This document shows positions 33,890-43,190 of a DNA stretch of 64,000 nt, one piece after another. The DNA comes from CBDUEF01 sp018063485. GTDB taxonomy: Bacteria > Pseudomonadota > Alphaproteobacteria > Rhodobacterales > Rhodobacteraceae. The stretch's first letter is position 1. The number at the start of each line of letters is the position of its first letter. Made by a program: the position numbers and the translations under genes. Location: NCBI GenBank assembly GCA_037045435.1, contig JBAOID010000031.1, positions 487,786 through 551,785 of the forward strand. The letters are read 5' to 3'. The notes below the pieces were generated by a model. The model was given only the letters and a program-made list of their open reading frames with translations, made no database searches and had not been told where the DNA came from.

Positions 33890-34258
33890 TCACCCCCCGA
33901 TCAGCGCCCGAACGGCAGCGCGCATTTCGGTGTTGTCAAACGGCTTGGCCATGAAGGCCGAAGCGCCCGCCCGTTCGGCCGCCTCGCGGTCGCGCCCCTG
34001 CCCCTTGGCGGTCAGCATCAGCACGGGCAACGCGAGCGTTGCCGCATCCGCCCGCAAACTCGTCAGAATTTCCAACCCGCTCAGCCCCGGCAACATCAGA
34101 TCCAGTATCACCAGATCGGGCGCCAATTCGGCCACCGCCGCCAGGGCCTCGCGCCCATCATGGCGCAGATGCACCTGATAGCCGTCACGGGCCAGCAAGA
34201 ACCGGATGGCTTCGGCGATATTGGCTTCATCCTCGATCAACAAGACGCGCCGTGTCAT
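33890..34258 (-). CDS. Single-domain response regulator (CheY-like)
   Basis: 122 residues, a receiver domain only. Acid pocket EDE at residues 9-11, phosphoryl acceptor Asp in DLVILDLMLPG near residue 53, Thr in LMLTAKG near 82, and Lys in FMAKPFDN near 104. With no output domain it must act by protein contact or phosphotransfer. It heads the operon with the small membrane protein and the symporter-kinase, so it is the likely partner of that kinase. Confidence 0.9.
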   Translation of the reverse strand: MTRRVLLIEDEANIAEAIRFLLARDGYQVHLRHDGREALAAVAELAPDLVILDLMLPGLSGLEILTSLRADAATLALPVLMLTAKGQGRDREAAERAGASAFMAKPFDNTEMRAAVRALIGG

Positions 34259-34316
34259 CGCACCCCCTTTGCTCTGACTTCACTATCGCGACAATCTTCG
34301 CGCCTGTCAAAAGGCG

Positions 34317-35558
34317 TTACGAGGTCAGGATCGAAGGCTCCCGCCGCGCCGGACAATCCAGCCGCTGACAGATCCGACAGGTGGACCCAACCTGCTCGCG
34401 CACTTGATCGGTGGGGCGCGCAGGCAAGATCAACATGGCGGCCGCGCGCAACTCCGGCCCCTGAAAGCCCTGCGGATGGCTGGGCTGGCAGATCGCACGC
34501 ACCAGAAAGCGGCGCGCCTGTGGCCCGACGGTTTCAATTACCGTCTCGATCGGGACCATAGGCCGCCCCAGCGCCGTGAACAGCGGCCATAGCGGGCAGG
34601 CCGCGCCAAAGCGTGGCAAGGCAAAACCAAAGATCGGTTTGCGAAACGTCAAGGTGCCAGACGCATCACACAACACCAACCCGGCCTCAAAGCCGGGCCG
34701 CAGCGCAATCCGGCGAAACACCGTCAGCGCACTCACGCCGGTCTGCTCCGCTATCTGCAAGGGATCGGCCCCCAGCCCGAGCGCCGCCAGCAAAACCGGG
34801 TTCGGCAAAGCCGCCTGATCCCGCGCAACCAATCCTTGCCATGCCCGCCCCATCACGCGCGCTGCTTTCGAGGCCAGGGTTTTCAAATCTGCCTCGCCGC
34901 CAAAATCCCAGTCTCGCGCCGCAATCCAGGCCTCCACCTCTTCTTGCGGGGTGGCAATACCCTGCTCATCGGTCTGGCCTGCGGAATCCAGATAGCCCAC
35001 CAACGCCTCGGCCCCTGCCGCCAGCCGCTCACTGTCATGATGCAGGTTTTGATGAAAACGCGCCCGCCATTCCGGCTCGATATCCTCGGTATCATGCAAA
35101 ATGGCCGCAGTTGATCGCACCGAAGCCACCGCCGACAGCACCTCATGCAAGGATGCCGAAAGATGCGGATCATGGCTCATCCGATCATTCAACGCCTCAA
35201 GCGCCCGCGCCAGCCCCGCCGCCCGTTGATGCAATGTGACAACCGCCGCTGCCCATCCGGGAAAACGCCCGGCAAACTCTTCGGCACGGTCCAGTTCCGC
35301 ACCCGACACCTCGGTTGCCGCGACGCGCAATTCCTCCAGAACAGCCCCGGCCTGCCCCCCCAGAACCGCTTCCACCGGCAAGCCCAGCCCCTGCGCCAAA
35401 CGCGTCAGCAATTTCTCGGCAACCGGGCGTCGGTTGTGTTCGATCAGATTGAGATATGAGGCCGAAATACCCGCTGCCTGTGCCAGATCAGCCTGCCGCA
35501 GGCCCAAAGCCAGTCGTCTTTCGCGCAATCGCGTGCCACTTAGAGCAGAGATCGGCAT
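34317..35558 (-). CDS. XRE-family regulator with ScfR domain (short-chain fatty acyl regulator)
   Basis: 413 residues. The N-terminal HTH reads LGLRQADLAQAAGISASYLN followed by LIEHNRRPV. The C-terminal ScfR domain ends with the cysteine cluster VGSTCRICQRLDCPARREPS, typical of the family that includes propionate/acyl-CoA regulators such as PccR and RamB-like proteins. Start is the ATG at 35558, with AAGGG at good spacing; an ATG six codons earlier has no ribosome site. A perfect palindrome lies just upstream, suggesting autoregulation. Targets are not identifiable here. Confidence 0.88.
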   Translation of the reverse strand: MPISALSGTRLRERRLALGLRQADLAQAAGISASYLNLIEHNRRPVAEKLLTRLAQGLGLPVEAVLGGQAGAVLEELRVAATEVSGAELDRAEEFAGRFPGWAAAVVTLHQRAAGLARALEALNDRMSHDPHLSASLHEVLSAVASVRSTAAILHDTEDIEPEWRARFHQNLHHDSERLAAGAEALVGYLDSAGQTDEQGIATPQEEVEAWIAARDWDFGGEADLKTLASKAARVMGRAWQGLVARDQAALPNPVLLAALGLGADPLQIAEQTGVSALTVFRRIALRPGFEAGLVLCDASGTLTFRKPIFGFALPRFGAACPLWPLFTALGRPMVPIETVIETVGPQARRFLVRAICQPSHPQGFQGPELRAAAMLILPARPTDQVREQVGSTCRICQRLDCPARREPSILTS

Positions 35559-35602
35559 TGGCAACCCTTGAATCATAAAACTGATTTACAAGTTCTATCA
35601 CG

Positions 35603-35620
35603 CTTTACACATCTGTAAAG
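35603..35620. promoter_or_regulatory. Palindromic operator upstream of the ScfR gene
   Basis: CTTTACA-CATC-TGTAAAG has perfect 7-base arms. A further TTTACA half-site sits 19 bases nearer the gene (35585-35590). The location, about 45-60 bases before the start codon, suits a regulator acting on its own promoter. Confidence 0.55.
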
Positions 35621-35627
35621 AAATGAA

Positions 35628-35660
35628 GAATACGCCCAAAGCGAAGCCATGGGCGTATTC
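35628..35660 (-). terminator. Intrinsic terminator of the ABC importer operon
   Basis: GAATACGCCC (35628-35637) and GGGCGTATTC (35651-35660) form a perfect 10-base-pair stem with a 13-base loop. On the minus strand it is followed by TTCATTTCTTT. It lies 40 bases past the stop of the substrate-binding gene, ending that operon. Confidence 0.85.
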
Positions 35661-35699
35661 AGCAAACGTCATGCGGCAGCGTTTCTTACGCCAGAACCC

Positions 35700-36680
35700 T
35701 TAGTTCAGGGCCTTGTCCGTGACCGCATGGGTCCAAGCCCCAACCGGCTCTTTGGTGATCACAGGATCAGAGCCGCCCGACATCAGGGCAGCAACCGTGC
35801 GCGCATAATCGGCCTCATCCAATGCGCCGTTGCTGCCAGCAGTCAGCTTGGCAATTTCGGCAACCATCCGCTTTTGGTGCTCGATGGTCTGCGCGCCGGT
35901 GGCGTCATTGTCGATCACGATTTGCGCGGCCTCATCCGAGTTCTCCTCGGCATATTTCCAGCCCTTCATCGAGGCCCGCACAAAGCGCACCATCTTGTCT
36001 TCAAACGCCGGATCTTTCAGCTTGTCTTCCATGACGTAAAGACCGTCCTCCAGCGTAGCGACGCCCTCGTCCTCGTATTTGAAGGTGATCAGATCCTCGG
36101 GCTTGATGCCTGCATCAATCACCTGCCAATATTCGTTATAGGTCATGGTCGAAATACAAGCCGCCTGCTTTTGCAACAGTGGATCGACGTTGAAACCTTG
36201 CTTGAGTACCGTCACGCCACCTGCCGATCCGTCAGTTTTCAACCCCAGCTTGTTCATCCAGTTCAGGAACGGATATTCATTGCCGCCAAACCAGACACCC
36301 AGGGTCTTATCCGGGAAATCGGCCGGCGTGGCCACGCCGGATTCCTTCAGACAGGTCAGCATCATACCCGAGGATTTGAACGGCTGCGCGATATTGACCA
36401 ACGGCAGACCCTTTTCGCGCGCGGCCAGTGCCGAAGGCATCCAGTCCACCACCACATCGGCACCGCCCCCGGCCAGCACTTGGGTCGGGGCCACATCCGG
36501 GCCACCCGGAAGAATGGTAACATCCAGGCCCTCATCGGTGTAATAGCCCTTGGCTGCGGCCACATAATAGCCCGCGAACTGGCCCTGGGTCACCCATTTC
36601 AGTTGCAGCGTCACCGCATCGCCCGCCTGCGCGCCGCTCGCCAGTGCTGTGAAAAGCGCCGCCGTAAGTAGCTTCTTCAT
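35700..36680 (-). CDS. NMT1/ThiY-like substrate-binding protein of the pyrimidine-locus ABC importer
   Basis: 326 residues with signal peptide MKKLLTAALFTALASGAQA. The mature protein opens VTLQLKWVTQGQFAGYYVAA, the motif of NMT1/THI5-like binding proteins that recognise pyrimidine or related rings. PGGPDVAPTQVLAGGGADV and LGVWFGGNEYPF follow as in that family. It is the last gene of an operon that begins with dihydropyrimidinase, so a pyrimidine base, dihydropyrimidine or hydantoin is the best-supported ligand, by context. A thiamine precursor is the alternative. Confidence 0.88.
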   Translation of the reverse strand: MKKLLTAALFTALASGAQAGDAVTLQLKWVTQGQFAGYYVAAAKGYYTDEGLDVTILPGGPDVAPTQVLAGGGADVVVDWMPSALAAREKGLPLVNIAQPFKSSGMMLTCLKESGVATPADFPDKTLGVWFGGNEYPFLNWMNKLGLKTDGSAGGVTVLKQGFNVDPLLQKQAACISTMTYNEYWQVIDAGIKPEDLITFKYEDEGVATLEDGLYVMEDKLKDPAFEDKMVRFVRASMKGWKYAEENSDEAAQIVIDNDATGAQTIEHQKRMVAEIAKLTAGSNGALDEADYARTVAALMSGGSDPVITKEPVGAWTHAVTDKALN

Positions 36681-36718
36681 TTTCAACCTCCAAGTTGCGG
36701 CCCGTTCTCGGGCCTTTG

Positions 36719-37552
36719 TTACGTCCGTTGTGACGGGTGCCAGAAGGTCACCCGCTTCTCGATCAGCGCGACCAGCCCGTAAAAGGCCGATCCCGCCAAA
36801 GCCGCCACCGCAATCGTGGCCCAGATCATGTCCAACCCGGTCCGCCCGATTTCGGCGTTGATCCTGAACCCCATGCCCTGCGTCGGGCTGCCAAAGAACT
36901 CGGCCACGATAGCGCCAATCGGGGCCAGAGTGCTTGAAATCTTCAACCCGTTGAAAATGAACGGCATCGCCGCAGGCAGGCGCAGCTTGAACAACCCCTG
37001 CCAATAGCCAGCACCCCAGGTGGCCATCAGATCGCGCTGCATCCGCTCCGAGGCCTGCAACCCCGCCACCGCGTTCACCAGCATCGGAAAGAACACCATG
37101 ACCACCACCACGGCGGATTTGGATTGCCAGTCAAACCCGAACCACATCACCATGATCGGGGCCACGCCGACAATCGGCAGAGCGGCGACAAAATTGCCGA
37201 TCGGCAGCAATCCGGCCTGCAAGAACTTGCTGCGGTCAATCAAGATGGCCAGGATTACCGCTGCCGAACAGCCGATGACAAAGCCCGACAGCGCGCCGCG
37301 AAGGAATGTCTGCACAAAATCAGCCCAAAGCACCGGCCCCGAGGCCACAGCCTTGGCCAGGATCTTCGAAGGGGGCGGCAGGATCGCCGGGCTGACGCCA
37401 TAGGCGCGCACCCCCATCTCCCAAATCCCCAGCACCGACAGCCCGAAAATCAGCGGCACCACATAGCGCACCAGCGGTCCGCGATGCTGCGAAAGCTCGG
37501 CATTGATCAGCCAGGTTCCGGTCCAGAACGCAAGAAGACAAAGCAGGATCAT
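36719..37552 (-). CDS. ABC importer permease, SsuC/ThiX-like (second)
   Basis: 277 residues, six helices. It opens LLCLLAFWTGTWLINAELSQ, and the EAA loop reads ERMQRDLMATWGAGYWQGLF near residues 176-195, followed by LRLPAAMPFIFNGLKIS. Its ATG overlaps the stop of the first permease (ATGA). It heterodimerises with that permease to form the channel for the binding protein downstream. Confidence 0.88.
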   Translation of the reverse strand: MILLCLLAFWTGTWLINAELSQHRGPLVRYVVPLIFGLSVLGIWEMGVRAYGVSPAILPPPSKILAKAVASGPVLWADFVQTFLRGALSGFVIGCSAAVILAILIDRSKFLQAGLLPIGNFVAALPIVGVAPIMVMWFGFDWQSKSAVVVVMVFFPMLVNAVAGLQASERMQRDLMATWGAGYWQGLFKLRLPAAMPFIFNGLKISSTLAPIGAIVAEFFGSPTQGMGFRINAEIGRTGLDMIWATIAVAALAGSAFYGLVALIEKRVTFWHPSQRT

Positions 37553-38407
37553 CGCCGCATCCCCATCCGCTCCAGAACCCGCCCCTCGATGCGCCCCATG
37601 ATCATCACCAGAACCGCCGCCATGGTTGCGGCCAACAGCAAAGCCGCCCAGATCTGCACCGTCTGGCTGTAATACGACCCTTGCAACAACCGCGCCCCCA
37701 AACCCGCCTGCTGATTGCAACTCTGCCACGATCGCCCCCACCAACGAGGCGGCAATCCCCACTTTCAGACTGGCAAAGAAATACGGCATCGATGCAGGCA
37801 GCCGCAGCTTCCAAAATACATTGCTGCCGGATGCCGCATAGGTGGTCAGCAGATCAAGCTGGCTCACCTCCGGGCTGCGCAGCCCCTTGACCATCCCCAC
37901 CACCACCGGAAAAAAACTCAGATAGGCCGAAATGATCGCCTTGGTGGCCAAAGCCGTCGCCCCCAGCACATTCATCACCACCGCCAACATCGGCGCCAGC
38001 GCAATGATCGGCACCATCTGGCTGGCAATCGCCCATGGCAGCACGCTCATATCCATCGCCCGATTGTGCACGATCCCCACCGCCAATAAAACGCCCAGGC
38101 CGGTGCCGATCAAAAACCCCAGCACAGTGCCCGAAAGCGTCACCCAGGCGTGAAAGACCAGGGATTTGGGTGATGAAACCGCATATCCCGTCACCCCCTG
38201 CCACAGGCCTGCCACCACCTGATGCGGCGCGGGCAATACCGGGCTTTTCTGCGCCATGGTCAGAGGCAGCAATTGCGCAAGACGCACCTCTTCCCCGGCG
38301 CGCGCCGCCTGATCATAGACCCAGGTCGAATTCATCCAGACCGTGGCCACATACCAGACCAGCACGATCACCGCCAAAACTGTCAGAACCGGAGCTACCG
38401 ACCGCAT
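37549..38407 (-). CDS. ABC importer permease, SsuC/ThiX-like (first, one frameshift)
   Basis: 285 residues after removal of one base near 37714. Before the break the frame runs through SGTVLGFLIGTGLGVLLAVG and the EAA-type loop DLLTTYAASGSNVFWKLRLP to GAIVAELQ. After it, QQAGLGARLLQGSYYSQTVQ and a final helix end in LERMGMRR. Uncorrected, the frame instead reads on through low-complexity text into the next permease, giving a false 562-residue fusion. The first 60 residues include an anchor helix and a periplasmic stretch. Confidence 0.85.
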
Positions 38408-38450
38408 GGTGCCCCCGTTTTCATCTGTCTGAAAATATCCTCAGGGGGGA

Positions 38451-38493
38451 GGCATTTGCCGCGCAAATGCCGTTGGGGGGCAGAATGCCCCCC
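38451..38493. repeat. Double-hairpin intergenic element
   Basis: Two adjacent perfect inverted repeats: GGCATTTGC-CGC-GCAAATGCC (38451-38471) and GGGGGGC-AGAAT-GCCCCCC (38475-38493). They lie in the 132-base gap between the ATPase and first permease genes, preceded by GAAAATATCC. The look is of a dispersed intergenic repeat (REP-like), known in kind from Rhodobacterales; only one copy is visible here. Confidence 0.5.
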
Positions 38494-38539
38494 GCACAGC
38501 CACCCCACCGGACAAGACACAAGCCAGGAAAACACCGCC

Positions 38540-39364
38540 TCACTCATCGCCATGCCCCGCCCGCAAGCCTTCGCGCACCCGATGCGCGATGGCAATGAAC
38601 TCAGCCGAGTCGCGGATATCCAAGGGTCGCTCGCGCGGCAGCGGGCTGTCGATGATATCGGTGATACGCCCCGGACGAGGGCTCATCACCACGATCCTGG
38701 TTGAAAGATACACCGCTTCCGGGATCGAATGGGTCACAAAAGCGATGGTCTTGCCGGTGCGTGCCCAGAGTTTCAGCAATTCCTCATTCAGCCGATCACG
38801 CACGATCTCGTCAAGCGCGCCAAACGGCTCATCCATCAGCAAGATATCGGCATCAAAGGCCAGCGCGCGCGCGATAGAGGCCCGCTGCTGCATCCCGCCC
38901 GAAAGCTGCCAGGGGAATTTCTTGCCAAAGCCTTTCAACTCGACAAGATCCAGCACCCGCTCCACCCGCGCCTCCTGCTCGGCACGATCAAAGCCCATGA
39001 TTTCCAGCGGCAGTTTGATGTTGCCCGCAATCGTGCGCCAGGGATACAGCCCCGCCGCCTGAAACACATAGCCATAGGCGCGCTGCAACCGCGCCTGATC
39101 CGCGCTCATCCCATTGACGGTCAGAGTCCCACCCGTCGGGCTTTCCAGCGCCGCCATGCAGCGCAGAAATGTGGTCTTGCCACAGCCCGAAGGGCCGATA
39201 AAGCTGACAAACTCGCCCTTCCCGATGGTCAGTGACACGTCTTTCAGGGCATGCACCGGCCCGTCATTGGTTTGGAACACCAGCTCCAGATTCTGTGCTT
39301 TGATCACAGGTTGCACAATGGCCGCCAAATCCTTCACGCCCACGCCCCTTTGTTGCCTGTCCAC
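38540..39364 (-). CDS. ABC importer ATP-binding protein, SsuB/ThiZ/TauB-like
   Basis: 274 residues. Walker A GPSGCGKTTFLRC near residue 59, Q-loop GYVFQAAGLYPW, signature LSGGMQQRASIARAL near 156, Walker B ILLMDEPFGALDE near 178 and switch THSIPEAVYL. The first codon is GTG; a GTG nine codons later, behind AAAGGGG, is an alternative start. Twelve bases separate it from the dihydropyrimidinase stop, so enzyme and transporter share a transcript. Confidence 0.9.
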   Translation of the reverse strand: MDRQQRGVGVKDLAAIVQPVIKAQNLELVFQTNDGPVHALKDVSLTIGKGEFVSFIGPSGCGKTTFLRCMAALESPTGGTLTVNGMSADQARLQRAYGYVFQAAGLYPWRTIAGNIKLPLEIMGFDRAEQEARVERVLDLVELKGFGKKFPWQLSGGMQQRASIARALAFDADILLMDEPFGALDEIVRDRLNEELLKLWARTGKTIAFVTHSIPEAVYLSTRIVVMSPRPGRITDIIDSPLPRERPLDIRDSAEFIAIAHRVREGLRAGHGDE

Positions 39365-39376
39365 AGCAGCACTATA

Positions 39377-40833
39377 TCACACACCCGTCGCAGGAATGCC
39401 TGAGCGCTGCACCGGGCGCGGCGCAGTCATCGCCTTCCATGCCGACAGCGCGCGGTTCACCGCAGGGCGCGGCTCGCGGCCGACAAAGGTGCCGTGGCCC
39501 TCGCGGGTTTTCACCGCGCCATCGTCAATTGCCACCTCGCCGCGCGTCAAGGTGTAGCGCGGCAAGCCTTTTACAGCTTTGCCTTCGAACACATTGTAAT
39601 CAATCGCGGATTGCTGATTTCTCGCGCTGATGATCTTGGATTTTTCAGGATCCCACACCACCAGATCGGCATCGGCCCCCACCAGAACCGCACCCTTTTT
39701 CGGGTAGCAGTTCAGAATCTTGGCGATATTGGTCGAGGTCACCGCCACGAACTCGTTCGGTGTCAAACGACCCGTTGCCACGCCATAGGTCCACAGCATC
39801 GGCATCCGATCCTCAAGCCCCCCCGTGCCATTCGGGATTTTCGAGAAATCGCCACGACCAAAGCGCTTTTGTTCGGTGGTAAAGGCGCAGTGATCCGTTG
39901 CAACCACCGACAGACTGCCCGATTGCAACCCCGCCCAAAGGCTGTCCTGATGCAGCTTGTTGCGGAAGGGCGGGCTCATCACCCGGCGCGCCGCATGGTC
40001 CCAATCGGCGTTGAAATATTCGGACTCGTCCAGCGTCAAATGCTGAATCAACGGCTCGCCCCAGACCCGCTTGCCCGCCATGCGCGCGCGGCGGATCGCC
40101 TCATGACTGTCCTCGCAAGAGGTATGCACGACATACAAAGGCACGCCCGCCATATCCGCAATCATGATGGCGCGGTTGGTGGCCTCTCCCTCGACCTGCG
40201 GCGGGCGGGAATAGGCATGCGCCTCTGGCCCGGTGTTGCCCTCGGCCAGCAGTTTGGCGGTCAGTTCCGCCACCACATCGCCGTTCTCGGCATGGACCAT
40301 CGCCAGCCCGCCCAGATCACCAACCCGTTTGAAAGATTGATACATCTCGTCATCATTGACCATCAAGGCACCCTTGTAGGCCATGAAATGCTTGAACGAG
40401 GTCATGCCAGCCTTGACCGACAGCCTCCATATCCTCCCAGACCTTCTGCCCCCACCAGGTGATCGCCATATGGTAGGAATAATCGCAATTCGCGCGGGTG
40501 GACTTGTTGTGCCACATCTGGGCGGCATCCATCAGCCCCTGCCCCTGCCCTGGTAGGACGAAATCCACCACCATCGTGGTGCCGCCCGCCAAAGCGCCGC
40601 CCGCGTGCCAGCTCTCGAAATCATCGGCCGAATAGGTGCCCATGAACGGCATCTCAAGATGCGTATGCGGATCAATCCCGCCGGGCATGACGTAGCAGCC
40701 GGTGGCATCGAGGGTTTTGTCGCCACTGCAGGTTCGGGCCGATCTCGATGATCTTGCCGTGGTCGATCAGCACATCGGCCTTGTAGGTCAGATCAGCGGT
40801 AACGATGGTGCCGTTTTTGATGACTGTGGTCAT
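39377..40833 (-). CDS. hydA: Dihydropyrimidinase (two frameshifts)
   Basis: About 484 residues once single bases near 40729 and 40418 are removed. It opens the ring of dihydrouracil/dihydrothymine to the N-carbamoyl beta-amino acid. Binuclear metal ligands are visible: GGIDPHTHLEMPFMG (HxH), the carboxylated lysine in TSFKHFMAYKGALM, His in LAMVHAENGD, His in YVVHTSCEDS and Asp in VVATDHCAF. The N-terminus MTTVIKNGTIVTADLTYKAD fixes the ATG at 40833. It is the second step of reductive pyrimidine breakdown and leads the ABC importer operon. Confidence 0.92.
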
Positions 40834-41147
40834 GATAGTGGCCTCAATGCTATTTGGAGTTTCCGCATATTGAGAATTGAAGTTATACAGCACCTCAAGT
40901 CGGCCGATGTATGCTGCGCCATTGTTGCCGTGCTGAAACGTCCGCAAAATAGGTTTTCCATTCAACGTTTGCTTTAACGAAAACTGCCAGCTCCGACCTC
41001 TGTTTCAAACTGACCGTCTGCGCTCGTAGATCAGCTTGCCCTCGATATCTGGGCGGAAATGCGCGAAACTTAGCGAGCGCGTCCACGCCTTGGTATGCTC
41101 AAGCGCATCTTTTGCACGCTCTCTAGGTCCAAATTGTCGAAACACCC
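40834..41147. other. 314-base region between the amidase and dihydropyrimidinase genes
   Basis: It lies between the corrected stop of the amidase gene (41148) and the dihydropyrimidinase start. It should hold the promoter of the dihydropyrimidinase-transporter operon. The minus strand has protein-like scraps, for example FGPRERAKDALEHTKAW and KRSELAVFVKANVEWKTYF, without start, stop or family match; these may be remnants. No RutR-type operator is seen here. Confidence 0.5.
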
Positions 41148-42401
41148 TCACCCCACCACCCCCGCCACTTCGCAGCACCGCATGCAGCAACACATCCGTC
41201 CCAGCCGCGGCCCATTCCGGGGAAATCTCCTCGGCCTCGTTATGCGACAGCCCGCCGACGCAGGGGCACATGATCATCACCGTGGGCGCGACGCGGTTGA
41301 TCCAGCAGGCGTCGTGGCCTGCGCCCGAGATGATATCCATATGGGAATAGTCCCAGCTTTTCAGCGCTTTGGCGGACGATCTTCACAAGGTCCGGATCAA
41401 AGGTCACCGGATCGAAATGGCCGACAGGTTCGATTGAGCAGCCAAGGCCCAACTCTGCCGCCACCGCATGGGCCGCGCGTTCCACCTCGCCGCGCATCAG
41501 GTCGAGCTTGGTCTGATCGGGGCTGCGCACATCCACGGTGAAGATCACCTTGCCGGGGATCACATTGCGCGAGTTTGGAAATACCTTCACCTGCCCCACC
41601 GCGCCGACTGCCCCCGGCTGATGGCGCCATGGCGATCTGATGCACCCGCTCGGTGATCCGCGCCATGCCCAGACCCGCATTCACCCGCATGTTCATCGGG
41701 GTGGAGCCGGTATGGGCATCGCGCCCGGTCAGGGTGATTTCCAGCCACCACAGCCCCTGCCCGTGCGTTACAACGCCGATATCCTTGCCCTCGGCCTCCA
41801 GGATCGGGCCCTGCTCGATATGCAACTCGATCATCGCGTGCATCTTGCGCGCGCCGACCTTTTCATCGCCCACCCAGCCGATGCGGGCCAACTCATCGCC
41901 GAACCGTTTGCCCTCGTTGTCCACGCGCCCGTAGGCATAATCTTGCGTGTGCAGCCCCGCGAACACGCCCGAGGCCAGCATCGCAGGTGCAAAACGCGCA
42001 CCCTCCTCATTGGTCCAATTGGTCACAACGACGGGGTGTCTGGTTTGCACCCCCATGTCGTTCATCGTGCGGATCACTTCCAGAGCGCCCAGCACCCCCA
42101 GCACCCCATCATAGCGCCCGCCGGTGGGCTGAGTGTCCAGGTGGCTGCCCATATAGACCGGCAGCGCATTCGGGTCTGTCCCTGCGCGGGTGGCGAACAT
42201 GTTGCCCATGCCGTCCACGCCCATGGTCATGCCCGCAGCCTTGCACCATTTGGCGAACAAATGCCGGCCCTCACCATCGGCATCGGTCAGGGTCTGGCGG
42301 TTGCAACCCCCCGCTACCCCCGGACCGATCAAGGCCATCTCGCCAAGGCTGTCCCAAAGACGTGCAGCATCAATCCGCAGGTTTGCGCCGGCTACTGACA
42401 T
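41148..42401 (-). CDS. M20 amidase, beta-ureidopropionase / N-carbamoyl amino acid hydrolase type (three frameshifts)
   Basis: About 416 residues after removing single bases near 41625, 41350 and 41160. It hydrolyses N-carbamoyl-beta-alanine to beta-alanine, CO2 and ammonia, step three of the pathway. Metal and substrate motifs: GSHLDTQPTGGRYDGVLGV, NWTNEEGARFAPAM, ELHIEQGPILE and SGAGHDACWINRVAPT, with SHNEAEEIS near the end. The third correction yields a stop at 41148, giving the usual length; uncorrected text runs on about 45 codons. Start is the ATG at 42401 behind AGGGAG, not the TTG two codons earlier. A RutR-like operator lies 90 bases upstream. Confidence 0.88.
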
Positions 42402-42489
42402 TTTCAACTCCCTATGGGGTCTTGCTGCCCCGATTAGACTCTATTGCGAATCTTTTTCTGACTCTATGGTAAAAGGAAGGCTATAGAAG

Positions 42490-42505
42490 CTGACCAAGCG
42501 GTCAA
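42490..42505. promoter_or_regulatory. RutR-type operator
   Basis: CTGACCAAGCGGTCAA matches the E. coli RutR consensus TTGACCA-N2-TGGTCAA at 12 of 14 fixed positions and has perfect TGACC/GGTCA arms. It sits between the amidase gene (start 42401, minus) and the RutR-like gene (start 42527, plus), so one site could control both. Confidence 0.75.
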
Positions 42506-42526
42506 CATAATTCTAAAGGCTATGCC

Positions 42527-43156
42527 ATGCCCGACGCCGCCCGTCCGCTGAAGCGCAACGAAATCCGCCAGCAGAACGAAACGCTTATCTTGCAAGCGGC
42601 CGAGAAGGTCTTTGCCGAGGCGGGGTTCGGCGGGGCCACGATGCAGTTGATCGCCGATCTGGCCGGATTGCCAAAAGCCAACCTTCACTATTACTTTGCC
42701 AGCAAAGAGGATCTCTATCGGCAGGTGGTGCAGAACATCTTCGAGATCTGGCTCCATGCCGCCGATTCCATGGATCGGGCCACGGGCCCTGCCGAGGGCA
42801 TCGGAGCCTATATCGACGCCAAGATGGATATCTCTCGCGAACACCCCTACGGCTCAAAGGTTTGGGCATCAGAGGTGATGCATGGCGCACCGGTTATTCA
42901 GGACTATCTGGAAACCACGTTGCGTGAATGGACAGCCGGGCGCGCTGCGCTGATCCAGCGCTGGATCGACGAGGGCAAGATGGCCCCGGTGAACCCTGAA
43001 CACCTGCTTTACATGCTTTGGGCCACCACCCAGCATTATGCCGATTTCAATCATCAGATCGAGACGCTGAACGGCGGCAAACCGCTATCGGATGCGCAGT
43101 GGCGTGCAGCGAAAGACTCCGTCAAGTCGATGATCCTGCGTGGGATAGGGGCTTAG
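42527..43156 (+). CDS. TetR-family regulator, RutR-like (first copy)
   Basis: 209 residues. HTH region: ILQAAEKVFAEAGFGGATMQ then LPKANLHYYFASKEDLYRQV. The C-terminal domain is of the YcdC/RutR type: REHPYGSKVWASEVMHGAP and LLYMLWATTQHYADFNHQIE, which in RutR bind uracil and form the dimer. A RutR-type operator is 21 bases upstream, consistent with autoregulation and repression of the divergent amidase gene. It ends before a 12-base-pair convergent hairpin. Confidence 0.9.
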   Translation: MPDAARPLKRNEIRQQNETLILQAAEKVFAEAGFGGATMQLIADLAGLPKANLHYYFASKEDLYRQVVQNIFEIWLHAADSMDRATGPAEGIGAYIDAKMDISREHPYGSKVWASEVMHGAPVIQDYLETTLREWTAGRAALIQRWIDEGKMAPVNPEHLLYMLWATTQHYADFNHQIETLNGGKPLSDAQWRAAKDSVKSMILRGIGA

Positions 43157-43190
43157 CCCAACCCACGCGAAAATGGATCTGAAATCAGGG

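Noticed and set aside
36719..38407. A 562-residue fused permease
   Set aside because: The fusion exists only because of an inserted base near 37714; the middle reads as low-complexity text (GGGSGDDHGAHRGAG) and the true end of the first permease is in the adjacent frame.
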